From Roseburia sp. (GTDB lineage Bacteria > Bacteroidota > Bacteroidia > Bacteroidales > Bacteroidaceae): 64,000 bases of DNA. The notes beneath the pieces are model-generated. The model had not been told where the DNA came from. It searched no databases and saw only the letters and a list, made by a program, of their open reading frames with translations. Both the position numbers and the translations under genes were made by a program. Location: contig JAMPEL010000010.1 of the NCBI GenBank assembly GCA_023665185.1, positions 1-64,000 of the forward strand, in the 5' to 3' direction. This document shows, piece by piece, positions 46,612-54,930 of this stretch (its first letter is position 1; every line of letters starts with the position of its first letter).

Positions 46612-46619
46612 TACATTTG
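46612..46619 (+). promoter_or_regulatory. -7 box upstream of the DUF805 gene
   Basis: TACATTTG matches TAnnTTTG, 66 bases before the DUF805 start. No -33 element is clear. The remaining part of the 46370-46684 gap shows no gene. Confidence 0.4.
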
Positions 46620-46684
46620 TAGCAGGTATGTGCAATCCATACCCAGATAAAAACAATATAAGTATAAATAATAAAAGTAAGACA

Positions 46685-47206
46685 ATGAAAAAACTCATCA
46701 TGCTACCGCCATTAAGCTTTACAGAAGCACTCAGTGCCTCTGTAAACAAAATATTCCAAGTGAAGGGTCGCTCCCGAAGGTCGGAGTTCTGGTGGACAAA
46801 ACTGGTGGTATTCTTGGCGGGATTCGTATTGACACCCATAGCAAGTTTTATTCTGGAAATAATCACCATTCCTCTAAACATCAGACGGCTGCACGACACA
46901 GGCAGGAGCGGATGGTGGTATGTCATACTTATAATACTTGAAGCTCTGCTGGTAGTTTTTTTCATTATCGACTATATCATGCTGATTGTCGGATTGTCAA
47001 CAGGCTCCTCCCACCACCCAAGCGGCAATAACATCCCCTTCGTTCTATTGAGCTTCATCGCGAAATATGTCGTTTGGGTTATCCTCGTCAATGTATATCA
47101 GATAGTTCTGCTCATCTTCCAGTGTCTTGACAGCGAACAGGAAACCAACAAATATGGCGAGTCGCCCAAATATAAAATATTGGAAGAGGAAAACGAGGAG
47201 ATGTAA
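46685..47206 (+). CDS. DUF805 inner membrane protein
   Basis: A 173-residue membrane protein. An N-terminal cytoplasmic part with FTEALSASVNKIFQVKGRSRRSEFWW is the usual DUF805 opening. The membrane segments and the signature IRRLHDTGRSGWW (about 72-84) follow. The C-terminal segment (about 120-150) is hydrophobic, and the end is charged. DUF805 proteins (YhaH-like) have no established biochemical role. ATG 46685 is chosen because it directly precedes MKKLIMLPPL. It is followed by a weak hairpin and then the ECF sigma gene 320 bases later. Confidence 0.85.
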   Translation: MKKLIMLPPLSFTEALSASVNKIFQVKGRSRRSEFWWTKLVVFLAGFVLTPIASFILEIITIPLNIRRLHDTGRSGWWYVILIILEALLVVFFIIDYIMLIVGLSTGSSHHPSGNNIPFVLLSFIAKYVVWVILVNVYQIVLLIFQCLDSEQETNKYGESPKYKILEEENEEM

Positions 47207-47273
47207 GCTAACGGACAGTCGGAAAGCATATCGTCGCCTGCCGATTCCTCAGCAGACTGACGCTTGAAGAGGA

Positions 47274-47317
47274 AGGCTCTCTCCGCCAAGCTCCCACTTT
47301 GTGCCGGAGAGATGCCT
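47274..47317 (+). terminator. possible weak terminator after the DUF805 gene
   Basis: AGGCTCTCTCCG (47274-47285) pairs with CGGAGAGATGCCT (47305-47317), with one bulge. Only a short T-run follows. Nothing else was recognised in the 47207-47528 gap. Confidence 0.35.
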
Positions 47318-47528
47318 TTCCCGAAAAAGAAAAACCATTCTACACTTCATAATGTGCAGCCACACATTATACTTTCAGCACTCTGTTTATTTACCTGTTC
47401 TATCATAAAAACACATTTTTTTCGCTCTTTCTTACGTCTTTTTACAACAAACCACGTCATATAGACAAATCGCGATTGTAAAAACAAGACTGAGAACAAA
47501 CAAAAAACAGAGAACAAACGAAACAACA

Positions 47529-48038
47529 ATGAGCAGCAAACTATCAAATATCCCGACTGCAATATGCCGGAATTTCTCCACACTGTTCGGAGAAGAAAGA
47601 AAGGACATGTTCCGGTATGCCTGCTACAAGATTGGCAATGCAGAGGACGCGGAAGACATGTTGCAAGACGTCTATCTGACTCTGCATGACAAACTGAGAG
47701 GCGGAACGGATATATGCAATTTGCGAGGCTATCTGTACAGATGCCTTTCCAACACGTGTACGGATTATCTCCGCAGAAGGCAAGGCATGAAAACAGTTTC
47801 CATTGAACAGGCAGACGGCATTTGCAATCCGGAGACAGAAAACTTTGAGCAGGAATACAGAAGGATAAGCACCTTGCTGTCTGCCATTCCCGAAGAGCAG
47901 GCGGAAGTGATACGTATGCGCATCCACAGCGACAAAAGCTTTGTGGAAATAGCCGAAATCCTTGAAATATCGGTCTCTACGGTGAAATCCAGATTTCAAT
48001 ACGGAATAGAGAAGATAAGAAAAGGACTGGCAAAATGA
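47529..48038 (+). CDS. ECF-type RNA polymerase sigma factor
   Basis: A 169-residue sigma-70-family protein with only regions 2 and 4. Region 2 is seen in YACYKIGNAEDAEDMLQDVYLTL and RGYLYRCLSNTCTDYLRRR. Region 4 is seen in LSAIPEEQAEVIRMRI followed by the helix-turn-helix SFVEIAEILEISVSTVKSRF. It directs RNA polymerase to a small regulon in response to an envelope signal. The partner anti-sigma gene starts 44 bases after its stop. No AACTT-like ECF promoter was identified just upstream. Confidence 0.92.
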   Translation: MSSKLSNIPTAICRNFSTLFGEERKDMFRYACYKIGNAEDAEDMLQDVYLTLHDKLRGGTDICNLRGYLYRCLSNTCTDYLRRRQGMKTVSIEQADGICNPETENFEQEYRRISTLLSAIPEEQAEVIRMRIHSDKSFVEIAEILEISVSTVKSRFQYGIEKIRKGLAK

Positions 48039-48082
48039 GAGTATAACGAAAGATGAGGTTACACATTAAAGAAACGACCATT

Positions 48083-49387
48083 ATGAAGTGCGAAGATTTC
48101 AAGAATAGAATGAGTGTCCTTTGGGACAAGCCAAACCATACGCAGGAAGCAGAAGAACTGATGCGGCATATTGAGGAGTGTGAGACATGCAAGGCGGAAT
48201 ACGAGGGATTGAGCCGAACAATCAGTATGCTGACTCCGCACCATGCGCCGGAAATGAAGGCGGAAAAAACGGCAACCGTGCCGAAACACACAATTTCGGC
48301 ATGGGGCAAGAAGATGATGCGCACGGCAGCCGCCATAGCCATATTTGCTGTGGGTGTGGCAACCGGATTGAGCAACTTCTTTTCTGTCGATGCCCAAGCG
48401 TCAAAATCATCCGAACTACTGAGACAGGCATTGCTGAGTATGCGCAGTGCGGGCAATTTTATCATGGAGCTGAAAGTAAGGACACAGCCGCAAGAGTCTT
48501 TTGCCTATTTCAGTCCCTACGACAGCATGATGAATGTAAATATCCTGTCGATGCAGACGAACGGACGGATGATATGGAGAATTGAAAAGGAAGAAGGACG
48601 CACGGTTGTATGCGACGGAGAGAGAAAATATATGTGGATGAAACACATGAAGGTAACCAGCGACATAAACGGTCAGTTAGAAGAAAACTTCTCGGTATTG
48701 CTGAATCCGAGCCTGCAAGAAGCCAAGAACCTGAGTTTCTTCGGCATGGAGGGACACAACGACATACACATGTCGGAAACAGACAGCACCACGATTGTCA
48801 CAGTAGTGTCGGACCGACCGGGAAACGGGCTTATAAACTTATACAATAACGACACTTCGGGCAAGCGCAATAAGTGTACAACAGAAAGCACTTTCAGCAA
48901 ACGCGACGGGCTGCTGCGAAAGATACGTATATGGATTGAAACAGACGGAGTGAAGACTCTTATTCTTGAAAGCCAGTCCATCGCCTACAATGTGGCAATG
49001 GACGCGGGCAGGATTCTCCAGCTGCCGGAGTCGGACGGTAAAGAATGGATAGCTGTCGATCAGGTGAACAAGAAGAGCATGGGCAGACGCGCAAAGAAAG
49101 AGAACGCGACCAAAGCCGCAGAACGGATTGTGCAGGCTCTCATCAAGAACCAGCCGGAAGAGGCCAAAAACGAGCTGTTCTATTACAGCCAGACATTGGA
49201 TGTGCTGACAGAGCATTTGAAAGGGTGTCAGGCAACCGGGTTCAGCCAGCCCAAACAAGTGGACGATTATCCCGGTGTGTATGTATTCTACGAGCTGATA
49301 CTGCCGGACGGAGAGACGCAGAAGCGGCACGTGGCATTGAAATTCAACGAGGAGCTTCGTACCTGGATGTTGGACGGAGGACTCTAA
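48083..49387 (+). CDS. anti-sigma factor with zinc-finger and large envelope domain
   Basis: About 434 residues. The N-terminus (MKCEDFKNRMSVLWDKP, then LMRHIEECETCKAEYEGL) has the His-x3-Cys-x2-Cys zinc-binding motif of ZAS-type anti-sigma factors. One membrane segment follows (about 90-108, TAAAIAIFAVGVATGLSNFF). The remaining 320 residues are beta-rich and outside the cytoplasm. They include a stretch like LolA/RseB folds (SAGNFIMELKVRTQPQESFAYF, WRIEKEEGRTVVCDGERKYMWM). It probably holds the ECF sigma factor at the membrane and senses an envelope signal through the large domain. ATG 48083 begins the zinc-finger part; an earlier ATG would add an unrelated leader. Confidence 0.8.
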   Translation: MKCEDFKNRMSVLWDKPNHTQEAEELMRHIEECETCKAEYEGLSRTISMLTPHHAPEMKAEKTATVPKHTISAWGKKMMRTAAAIAIFAVGVATGLSNFFSVDAQASKSSELLRQALLSMRSAGNFIMELKVRTQPQESFAYFSPYDSMMNVNILSMQTNGRMIWRIEKEEGRTVVCDGERKYMWMKHMKVTSDINGQLEENFSVLLNPSLQEAKNLSFFGMEGHNDIHMSETDSTTIVTVVSDRPGNGLINLYNNDTSGKRNKCTTESTFSKRDGLLRKIRIWIETDGVKTLILESQSIAYNVAMDAGRILQLPESDGKEWIAVDQVNKKSMGRRAKKENATKAAERIVQALIKNQPEEAKNELFYYSQTLDVLTEHLKGCQATGFSQPKQVDDYPGVYVFYELILPDGETQKRHVALKFNEELRTWMLDGGL

Positions 49388-49399
49388 ATATTTACCACA

Positions 49400-49452
49400 A
49401 GAGCCATACCAAGCCTTTTTCATACAGGCAACGGTATGGCTCTTTGTTTTGT
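49400..49452 (+). terminator. terminator of the sigma/anti-sigma operon
   Basis: AGAGCCATACC pairs with GGTATGGCTCT around a 22-base spacer. TTGTTTTG follows on the plus strand. It is 12 bases past the stop. Confidence 0.8.
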
Positions 49453-49467
49453 TTCGGAACGAACAAT

Positions 49468-50070
49468 TGACATTATGTCAGTTGGCAAACAAACTTGATT
49501 TTAACATTCCGGGCATTTGTTGGTGGTATAAAACGTACACAAACCCGTCTCATTTTACGATAAACGCCAGATAATCAAGCAGATACAATTTTACCTAAAA
49601 AGGTGTAGTTTTAGCTCAAAAACCAAGTGCTGAAGGTAAAATAGGATGTATTGATAATCAGCGAGTTATAAAATTTTATCGTCAAAACCGTCATTTTTCG
49701 CCACCCGAATTGAAATCTGCTCGGGAAGGCGCAAAAAACAGTCTGTAAACACATATTAAGGATTGACATAGAAAGCACTCGATTTTAGCCCGAAATACGG
49801 CCGTTTCAAAACTCGTTCACCTTGAAAATAAAATTGCAAGGTGAAATGAAAAAAATTGGTTGGCGCACGAGTTTTATTTTCACAGTACACAAAATTCGGG
49901 AAAAACAGGCTCAAATATAAATAAATGTATCTTTTTAAGATAAAAATTAATATCTTTTTACAAATTAATTTCGGCAACAAAAGACCTCCGTAGAATCGCA
50001 CAAATGCAACCGAGGCAAGGTTTGGTTCATTTTGAGCGATTCTACGAGGGTCGGGATTTAACATATCAAA
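49468..50070 (+). repeat. dispersed ~0.6 kb repeat, copy 4
   Basis: ACAATTGACATTATGTCAGT at the 5' end matches copy 1 exactly. AGATAATCAAGCAGATACAA and GGATGTATTGATAATCAGCG form the opposing arms, and GTTTTAGCTCAAAAAC is the inner stem. The middle part has diverged most and lacks the intact triple CCTTG block. The 3' hairpin has arms CGTAGAATCGC and GCGATTCTACG (about 49989-50047) and the tail TTTAACATATCAAAT. It lies between the anti-sigma gene and the second C10 protease gene. Confidence 0.8.
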
Positions 50071-50199
50071 TAGATAGCTCATCCACGATTTCAACAACGT
50101 ATTGACACTAACAACTCACGAGAACACTTATGTTTGTATAAAATTCTGAATGTAAAAGTATCGGCTACATAAATATTATTTTCAATGCAACAGATTCCA

Positions 50200-50207
50200 T
50201 ATATTTG
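50200..50207 (+). promoter_or_regulatory. -7 box upstream of the second C10 protease
   Basis: TATATTTG matches TAnnTTTG, 70 bases before the protease start. The -33 part is weak. Confidence 0.45.
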
Positions 50208-50276
50208 CAGCAACAACGTGAAATGTCAAAAGAATTGTCTTATACAAGTAAAATGTAATTACTTAATACAAAATTT

Positions 50277-52739
50277 ATGCACAAGAGATTTACCCTATCT
50301 TTGCTGACCTTGTCCCTGTTCTATTGTTCGTATGCACAACAGATTAGTGTGGAGGAAGCAGCAATCACAGCCATGAAATTCAGACAAGCCTCGCAAGGCA
50401 ATGAGGCTAAGGCAAACAAAACAACCATGCCCCAACTAAGCTATACGGCAAGCAGCCGGGGAAAGAACTGTTTCTATGTATTCAATCAAGGAGAAAATCA
50501 GGGATTTGTGATAGTTGGAGCCGACCAAAAGGCGGAAGAAATTATCGGATATGCAGACCACGGCACATTCGACTATGAAAGCATACCGGAAAATATGCGG
50601 GCGATGTTAGGCGACTATGAGGAACAAATCAGTTTTGCAATCACAAACGAGGCAGCCGTCCAACAGTCGGAGCCAGAAGAAAGAAGCGCGAAAGTCAAAA
50701 CAAGCATCCTTCCTCTTCTCAGTACTGTATGGAATCAGAATCCTTATTATTCTAACGATGAGAGCAACTACAACAGTCTGTGTCCGAAAATCAAGGGGAA
50801 ACAGTGTGTGACCGGATGTGTCGCTACGGCAATGGCACAAATTATGAACTACCATAAATATCCGACAAAAGGTGTAGGCAGCCACAGCTATACATGGAAT
50901 GAAACGACATTGCAGGCTGATTTTGGCAGCACGACCTACAATTGGAATTACATGCTCGATGACTATAAGGGAAAAACAGCCGCCGCCTCATACGATGTGG
51001 CCCTGCTTATGCTGCATTGCGGAATCAGTGTCGATATGAATTACAACACTTCCGAAAACGGAGGCAGCTCTGCATACGACTCTGATGTAGCTACCGCATT
51101 AGTTCAATATTTCGACTATGACAAAGGATTGTCACTCCAAAACAGAATGTACTACACAAAAACCGAATGGGAAGACATGGTGTATCATGAGCTGGAGGAA
51201 AACAGGCCGGTATATTACAGCGGGGCATCCCAAAGCAGCGGACATGCCTTTGTTTGTGACGGTTATGACGCTGTCGGCAAAAAATACCACATCAATTGGG
51301 GATGGGGAGGATACTGCGACGGATATTATGCCCTAAGCGGAAACAAGGCGCTTGCTCCTCAAGGCACCGGAACAGGAGGTGGAAGCGACAACAGCGGATA
51401 CATAAACAGGCAAGCCTGCATCATTGGAATACAGCCGAATGCGGGAAACAAGGCAACAACAACCTTTGTCGGTGAGGGAAATCTTGTGGCAAATACCAAT
51501 GTGATGGACAGAACCGGAACACTGATTCTGACAACAGACGCAGACTATCCTTATTTTTATAATAAAGGCACAGAAGAGGTGTGGGCTATGTATGGTGTCA
51601 AAATGGTAAATAAAGCGACACAAGAAACTGAGATTATCGGTAACAACATGGTGTTTTTCGTAAACTACAATTATGGCTATTCTATTGAAATAAATGCAAC
51701 AGATATACCGGAATGCGGCACTTACGAGGTTTCGCCAGTAATCAATACAGACGGTGAATGGCACGACATTCTTCTGCCCGCTGATTGCGATAAAACAGTA
51801 GAAGTGACACTCGTCAACAACAATTATCTGTTTGTGAGTGAACCGATGTTCTTCCACGATGACAGGAACGTATCGAGAGAGTATATGGAACTTCATGCTA
51901 TGGTAAGAAATGAGTCGCAAAAGGAAATAAAAGCCGATTTCCATACTTTTGTATTCCACGATGGTTCATCCAAATGGCTGATGGAGTCAGAGGAAATCAC
52001 ATTCGCACCGGGAGAAAAGAAAGAGATAGTGTTTACCGGAAAATTCGCAGACATACCGACAGGAGAGGCTCATATAAGTAAACTCACGTGCTCGTATGAC
52101 AATTTTTATGCAAATACGGATTATGGCTGTTGGATAAATATTGTATCGGACAGGAAAGCATACACTCTGCAAATGCCTGCCAACGGGTTCGCCACAATGT
52201 GCCTGCCATATACGACAGAAATACCTAACGGAGTGGAAGCATTCTATGCAAAAGAGATAGACGCAAGCGGTGTCATACATTTGGAAAAGATTATGGAGAA
52301 GATTCCGAGACATACGGCTGTCCTTCTACATGACAACCATTCATCGGCAGGCAACAGTTTTGTTTTTTACGAAAACGCAACCACCAAACAGTATTCAAAC
52401 GTCAATCTGTTTACAGGAGTTCCTGAAGATGAAAGATGGACAATTTACAGCCCTCATTACATCTTGGGAGATTCGGACGGCATCGGCTTCTACAGAAGAC
52501 AAGATGGCGCACTTCCGGGAAACACAGTGTATGTTTCCCAAAACGCTTGCAATCTGGACATTGACAAACTTACATTGGACTTTGGGAAATGGGCTGATCC
52601 GAACAGTATTGACCGCATAAAGCCGGAAGAAAAAGGAGGGGCACAAGGCAATGTGTATTATGATCTGTACGGAAGAATTGTAAAACATCCTTCACAAGGA
52701 ATATACATTCTGAATGGGAAAAAGGTGTATATAAAATAG
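50277..52739 (+). CDS. C10 (streptopain-like) cysteine protease, secreted
   Basis: An 820-residue exported protease. The signal peptide (1-20, ending CSYA) is followed by a propeptide (about 21-140) with SPI-like features (GFVIVGADQKAEEIIGYADHG). The catalytic domain has Cys181 in CVTGCVATAMAQIMNYHKYP and His323 in SSGHAFVCDGYDAVGKKYH, then NWGWGGYCDGYYA. Beta-sandwich domains follow from about residue 400. The last 30 residues (YYDLYGRIVKHPSQGIYILN plus a Lys-rich end) look like a type IX secretion sorting tail. It resembles the other C10 protein at 17596 in layout but is longer. It has its own promoter box and terminator and stands alone. Confidence 0.93.
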   Translation: MHKRFTLSLLTLSLFYCSYAQQISVEEAAITAMKFRQASQGNEAKANKTTMPQLSYTASSRGKNCFYVFNQGENQGFVIVGADQKAEEIIGYADHGTFDYESIPENMRAMLGDYEEQISFAITNEAAVQQSEPEERSAKVKTSILPLLSTVWNQNPYYSNDESNYNSLCPKIKGKQCVTGCVATAMAQIMNYHKYPTKGVGSHSYTWNETTLQADFGSTTYNWNYMLDDYKGKTAAASYDVALLMLHCGISVDMNYNTSENGGSSAYDSDVATALVQYFDYDKGLSLQNRMYYTKTEWEDMVYHELEENRPVYYSGASQSSGHAFVCDGYDAVGKKYHINWGWGGYCDGYYALSGNKALAPQGTGTGGGSDNSGYINRQACIIGIQPNAGNKATTTFVGEGNLVANTNVMDRTGTLILTTDADYPYFYNKGTEEVWAMYGVKMVNKATQETEIIGNNMVFFVNYNYGYSIEINATDIPECGTYEVSPVINTDGEWHDILLPADCDKTVEVTLVNNNYLFVSEPMFFHDDRNVSREYMELHAMVRNESQKEIKADFHTFVFHDGSSKWLMESEEITFAPGEKKEIVFTGKFADIPTGEAHISKLTCSYDNFYANTDYGCWINIVSDRKAYTLQMPANGFATMCLPYTTEIPNGVEAFYAKEIDASGVIHLEKIMEKIPRHTAVLLHDNHSSAGNSFVFYENATTKQYSNVNLFTGVPEDERWTIYSPHYILGDSDGIGFYRRQDGALPGNTVYVSQNACNLDIDKLTLDFGKWADPNSIDRIKPEEKGGAQGNVYYDLYGRIVKHPSQGIYILNGKKVYIK

Positions 52740-52765
52740 TCAGGTCAAAGGATTGTTTTCATACA

Positions 52766-52805
52766 AAATCGGAAAGTCCTTTTCTTGGAGGGCTTTCCGA
52801 TTTAT
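52766..52805 (+). terminator. terminator of the second C10 protease
   Basis: AAATCGGAAAGTCC pairs with GGCTTTCCGATTT, with one mismatch. TTTATATATCC follows. It is 27 bases past the stop codon. Confidence 0.75.
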
Positions 52806-52828
52806 ATATCCTCAAAGTTTTCAGGAAA

Positions 52829-52870
52829 TAAAAAGAGGACACTCCTGCAATATCGCACAGAAGCGTCCTC
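52829..52870 (-). terminator. possible terminator of the small HTH gene
   Basis: GAGGAC (52835-52840) pairs with GTCCTC (52865-52870). On the minus strand TTTTTATTTCC follows. The stem is short. Confidence 0.4.
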
Positions 52871-52900
52871 CATTCCTAATTCCAATCGGTAGAAACCGTA

Positions 52901-53146
52901 TCAGTTCATCTCTTTCAGAATTTCCAAAGCCCTGTTCAGCACTGTCGGATCATCAATCTGACAGATTCCTCCATCAGGCCCGGGTTCAAAATGGATGCCT
53001 ACGGAACATCCTTCTGAATAATTGTCGCCACCAAAATAGTTTCTTACAGTTTCCTCCTCCATATTCAGCTCGGCGGCAATACGCCGGATGCTGCCAACAG
53101 GAAGAGAGGCTTTTATCAAACGAAGTTGATTGAAAGATATAGTCAT
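52901..53146 (-). CDS. small putative DNA-binding protein
   Basis: An 81-residue protein. The N-terminal half has a helix-turn-helix-like pattern, IKASLPVGSIRRIAAELNM followed by EEETVRNYFGG. The C-terminal half (GIHFEPGPDGGICQIDD, then a helix ALEILKEM) is acidic. Proteins of this length and order occur across Bacteroidales without a known role. ATG 53146 was chosen; the longer frame upstream would overlap the promoter box. A hairpin covers its promoter spacer, which could be an operator. It is transcribed alone, between two terminator-like or hairpin structures. Confidence 0.7.
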   Translation of the reverse strand: MTISFNQLRLIKASLPVGSIRRIAAELNMEEETVRNYFGGDNYSEGCSVGIHFEPGPDGGICQIDDPTVLNRALEILKEMN

Positions 53147-53177
53147 AAAAGTCAGTCTTTTTAGTTTAACTCCAATA

Positions 53178-53209
53178 CAAATGTAATGCCGGAGTGTCTT
53201 TTCCGGCAT
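53178..53209 (-). promoter_or_regulatory. -7 box with an adjoining inverted repeat, upstream of the small HTH gene
   Basis: TACATTTG (53178-53185, minus strand) matches TAnnTTTG, 32 bases before the gene start. ATGCCGG (53186-53192) and CCGGCAT (53203-53209) form a perfect inverted repeat in the -7/-33 spacer. No U-run follows on either strand, so an operator fits better than a terminator. Confidence 0.45.
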
Positions 53210-53237
53210 CTGTACATTCAAAAAAACACAGGAATGG

Positions 53238-53930
53238 TCAGAATCCTTGCGCCACGGCGAATATCACCACACAGATATAATTGAAAAACACCACTGTGAG
53301 AAACGCGTCCATATCACTTTTCAAGTAGCCGGACGAGGTGAATTGCTCGGAAATGAGACGTTTGGAGCCAATCCGCCGATGCACGTATTCCATAAGCACA
53401 TAGAACAAGAATCCAAGCAGGCAGCCTATGATAAGACCAACTGTCACATCGCCTAAGTAATGCACACCAAGATAAAGCCGTGTAAAGGTAGTAGTCGCAG
53501 ACCAAAAGAAGAGGACATAAGTCACTTTCGCGCTCCGGAAAAGCCAAGAAAGAAACATTGCCACACAAAATGTATTGCAGGCATGTCCGGAAAAAAATCC
53601 GAAGCGTCCGCCACGATAGCCATTGACAACATCGACAAGATACATAATCTGAGGGTCTTGGGTTGGCCGCCAACGTGCCACAGTGGGCTTTACCCATCCG
53701 GAACATACACGGTCTGCCACAAATATAAGCAAACCAATAGTAAGAACAACCAATACAGCCTCTTTAAGATTATTGTTTTTGAATATGATGACAAGCAGAG
53801 CTATTATTACAAGCGTCCAGGAAAACGTATTCGTAACAGTGTACATGACGTTGTCCCAGAAAAGGGAATTGCTACCATTTATCAGCAATGTAAGATGCTG
53901 GTCAAGTGTGTTAAGCGATTGCCAATCCAC
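53238..53930 (-). CDS. PAP2-family membrane phosphatase
   Basis: A 230-residue inner membrane protein with about five hydrophobic segments. The PAP2 phosphatase motifs are present: KPTVARWRP (K-x6-R-P), FSGH in place of PSGH, and TRLYLGVHYLGD (x-R-x5-H-x3-D). Such enzymes remove phosphate from lipid substrates, for example undecaprenyl diphosphate or phosphatidic acid; the exact substrate is not visible. The start is a GTG at 53930; no ATG lies upstream before a stop, and the next ATG inside would remove the first segment. It is downstream of batE on the same strand, with a 110-base gap and no clear terminator. Confidence 0.88.
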   Translation of the reverse strand: MDWQSLNTLDQHLTLLINGSNSLFWDNVMYTVTNTFSWTLVIIALLVIIFKNNNLKEAVLVVLTIGLLIFVADRVCSGWVKPTVARWRPTQDPQIMYLVDVVNGYRGGRFGFFSGHACNTFCVAMFLSWLFRSAKVTYVLFFWSATTTFTRLYLGVHYLGDVTVGLIIGCLLGFLFYVLMEYVHRRIGSKRLISEQFTSSGYLKSDMDAFLTVVFFNYICVVIFAVAQGF

Positions 53931-54040
53931 GAAATATACCTTATTTAAATTATTAGTTCATTATCAAGCACAAAATTGCAACTGCAAGTTTTCAAACCTG
54001 CTATGCCGAAGAAACAGGATAGTGTTCCGTAATGACATTC

Positions 54041-54820
54041 TCAAATCACTTCTATAGCCTCAACCGGAAGCCATCCCATTTTTCCCTCCTCAAACTTCAC
54101 TTCTCTCCATCCTTTAACAGAGCTGTCTGTAATCTCTACTTTAGAGCCTTCGTGTATGATAAACAAGTCTGTGCTGCTTTCACTCGGAGAACTCTTGACA
54201 GCTACCACAGGCGAAATGATTATTGCAGAATGACGATCTGACAATTGCCGCCGCTGGGAACATGCGGAAAAATTGGAAAGCAGAACCACAAAGAAAAGAA
54301 CAAACGCTCCGTAAATTCCTATCTTGCGCACCAAAAGACGAGAGAAGAAAGCATACACAAAGATACCGGACAGCATCAATATAAAGGCAACAACAGCCAC
54401 TGACAGCCACTTGCTGATACTCATCGTATTGACAAGGTTGTACCACCATGAGACGAAAAACATCTCTGAGGGAGGAGTGACTTTGTCAATAGTCTTTCCA
54501 CGAGCTATAGCAAGATTCTCACGAATATCAGCATCACCCGGATCAAGAAGCAAAGCGCGTTCATAATTAAGAATGGCATGAGGAATATCCGACAATTTAT
54601 AGTAGCAGTTTCCAAGATTATAATACAGTTCTGACGCCACTCCATCGTTTGCAATCAACGACTCGTAATATTCCGCCGCCTCTTCATATTTCTCACTGCC
54701 ATAAAGTTTGTCGGCCGCCTCTTTGGTGGCACCCTCTATCTTGGTTCCTCTGCCCAGAGTTTGCGCAAACATACAAAGGCACGCAAACATCAATGTCATG
54801 AATAAACAGTATCTTTTCAT
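54041..54820 (-). CDS. batE: BatE-like TPR/SH3 protein of the Bat operon
   Basis: About 259 residues. A signal peptide or N-terminal anchor (MKRYCLFMTLMFACLCMFAQ) is followed by TPR repeats (about 35-105, KYEEAAEYYESLIANDGVAS, ELYYNLGNCYYKLSD). Two membrane segments (about 130-180) and a C-terminal SH3-like domain (about 200-259, EGSKVEITDSSVKGWREVKF) complete it. This layout matches BatE. It is the last gene of the operon, 110 bases after batD. ATG 54820 is chosen because it starts the signal peptide. Confidence 0.88.
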   Translation of the reverse strand: MKRYCLFMTLMFACLCMFAQTLGRGTKIEGATKEAADKLYGSEKYEEAAEYYESLIANDGVASELYYNLGNCYYKLSDIPHAILNYERALLLDPGDADIRENLAIARGKTIDKVTPPSEMFFVSWWYNLVNTMSISKWLSVAVVAFILMLSGIFVYAFFSRLLVRKIGIYGAFVLFFVVLLSNFSACSQRRQLSDRHSAIIISPVVAVKSSPSESSTDLFIIHEGSKVEITDSSVKGWREVKFEEGKMGWLPVEAIEVI

Positions 54821-54930
54821 CTCTTCTATTTGTTTAAATGATAAGTTACAATATCTGTCACTTTCTCCAGTCTTATCAGGTATGCTTTCCATCACACAGA
54901 TAAGAACAAGAAGACAAACAGCAGACAGAC

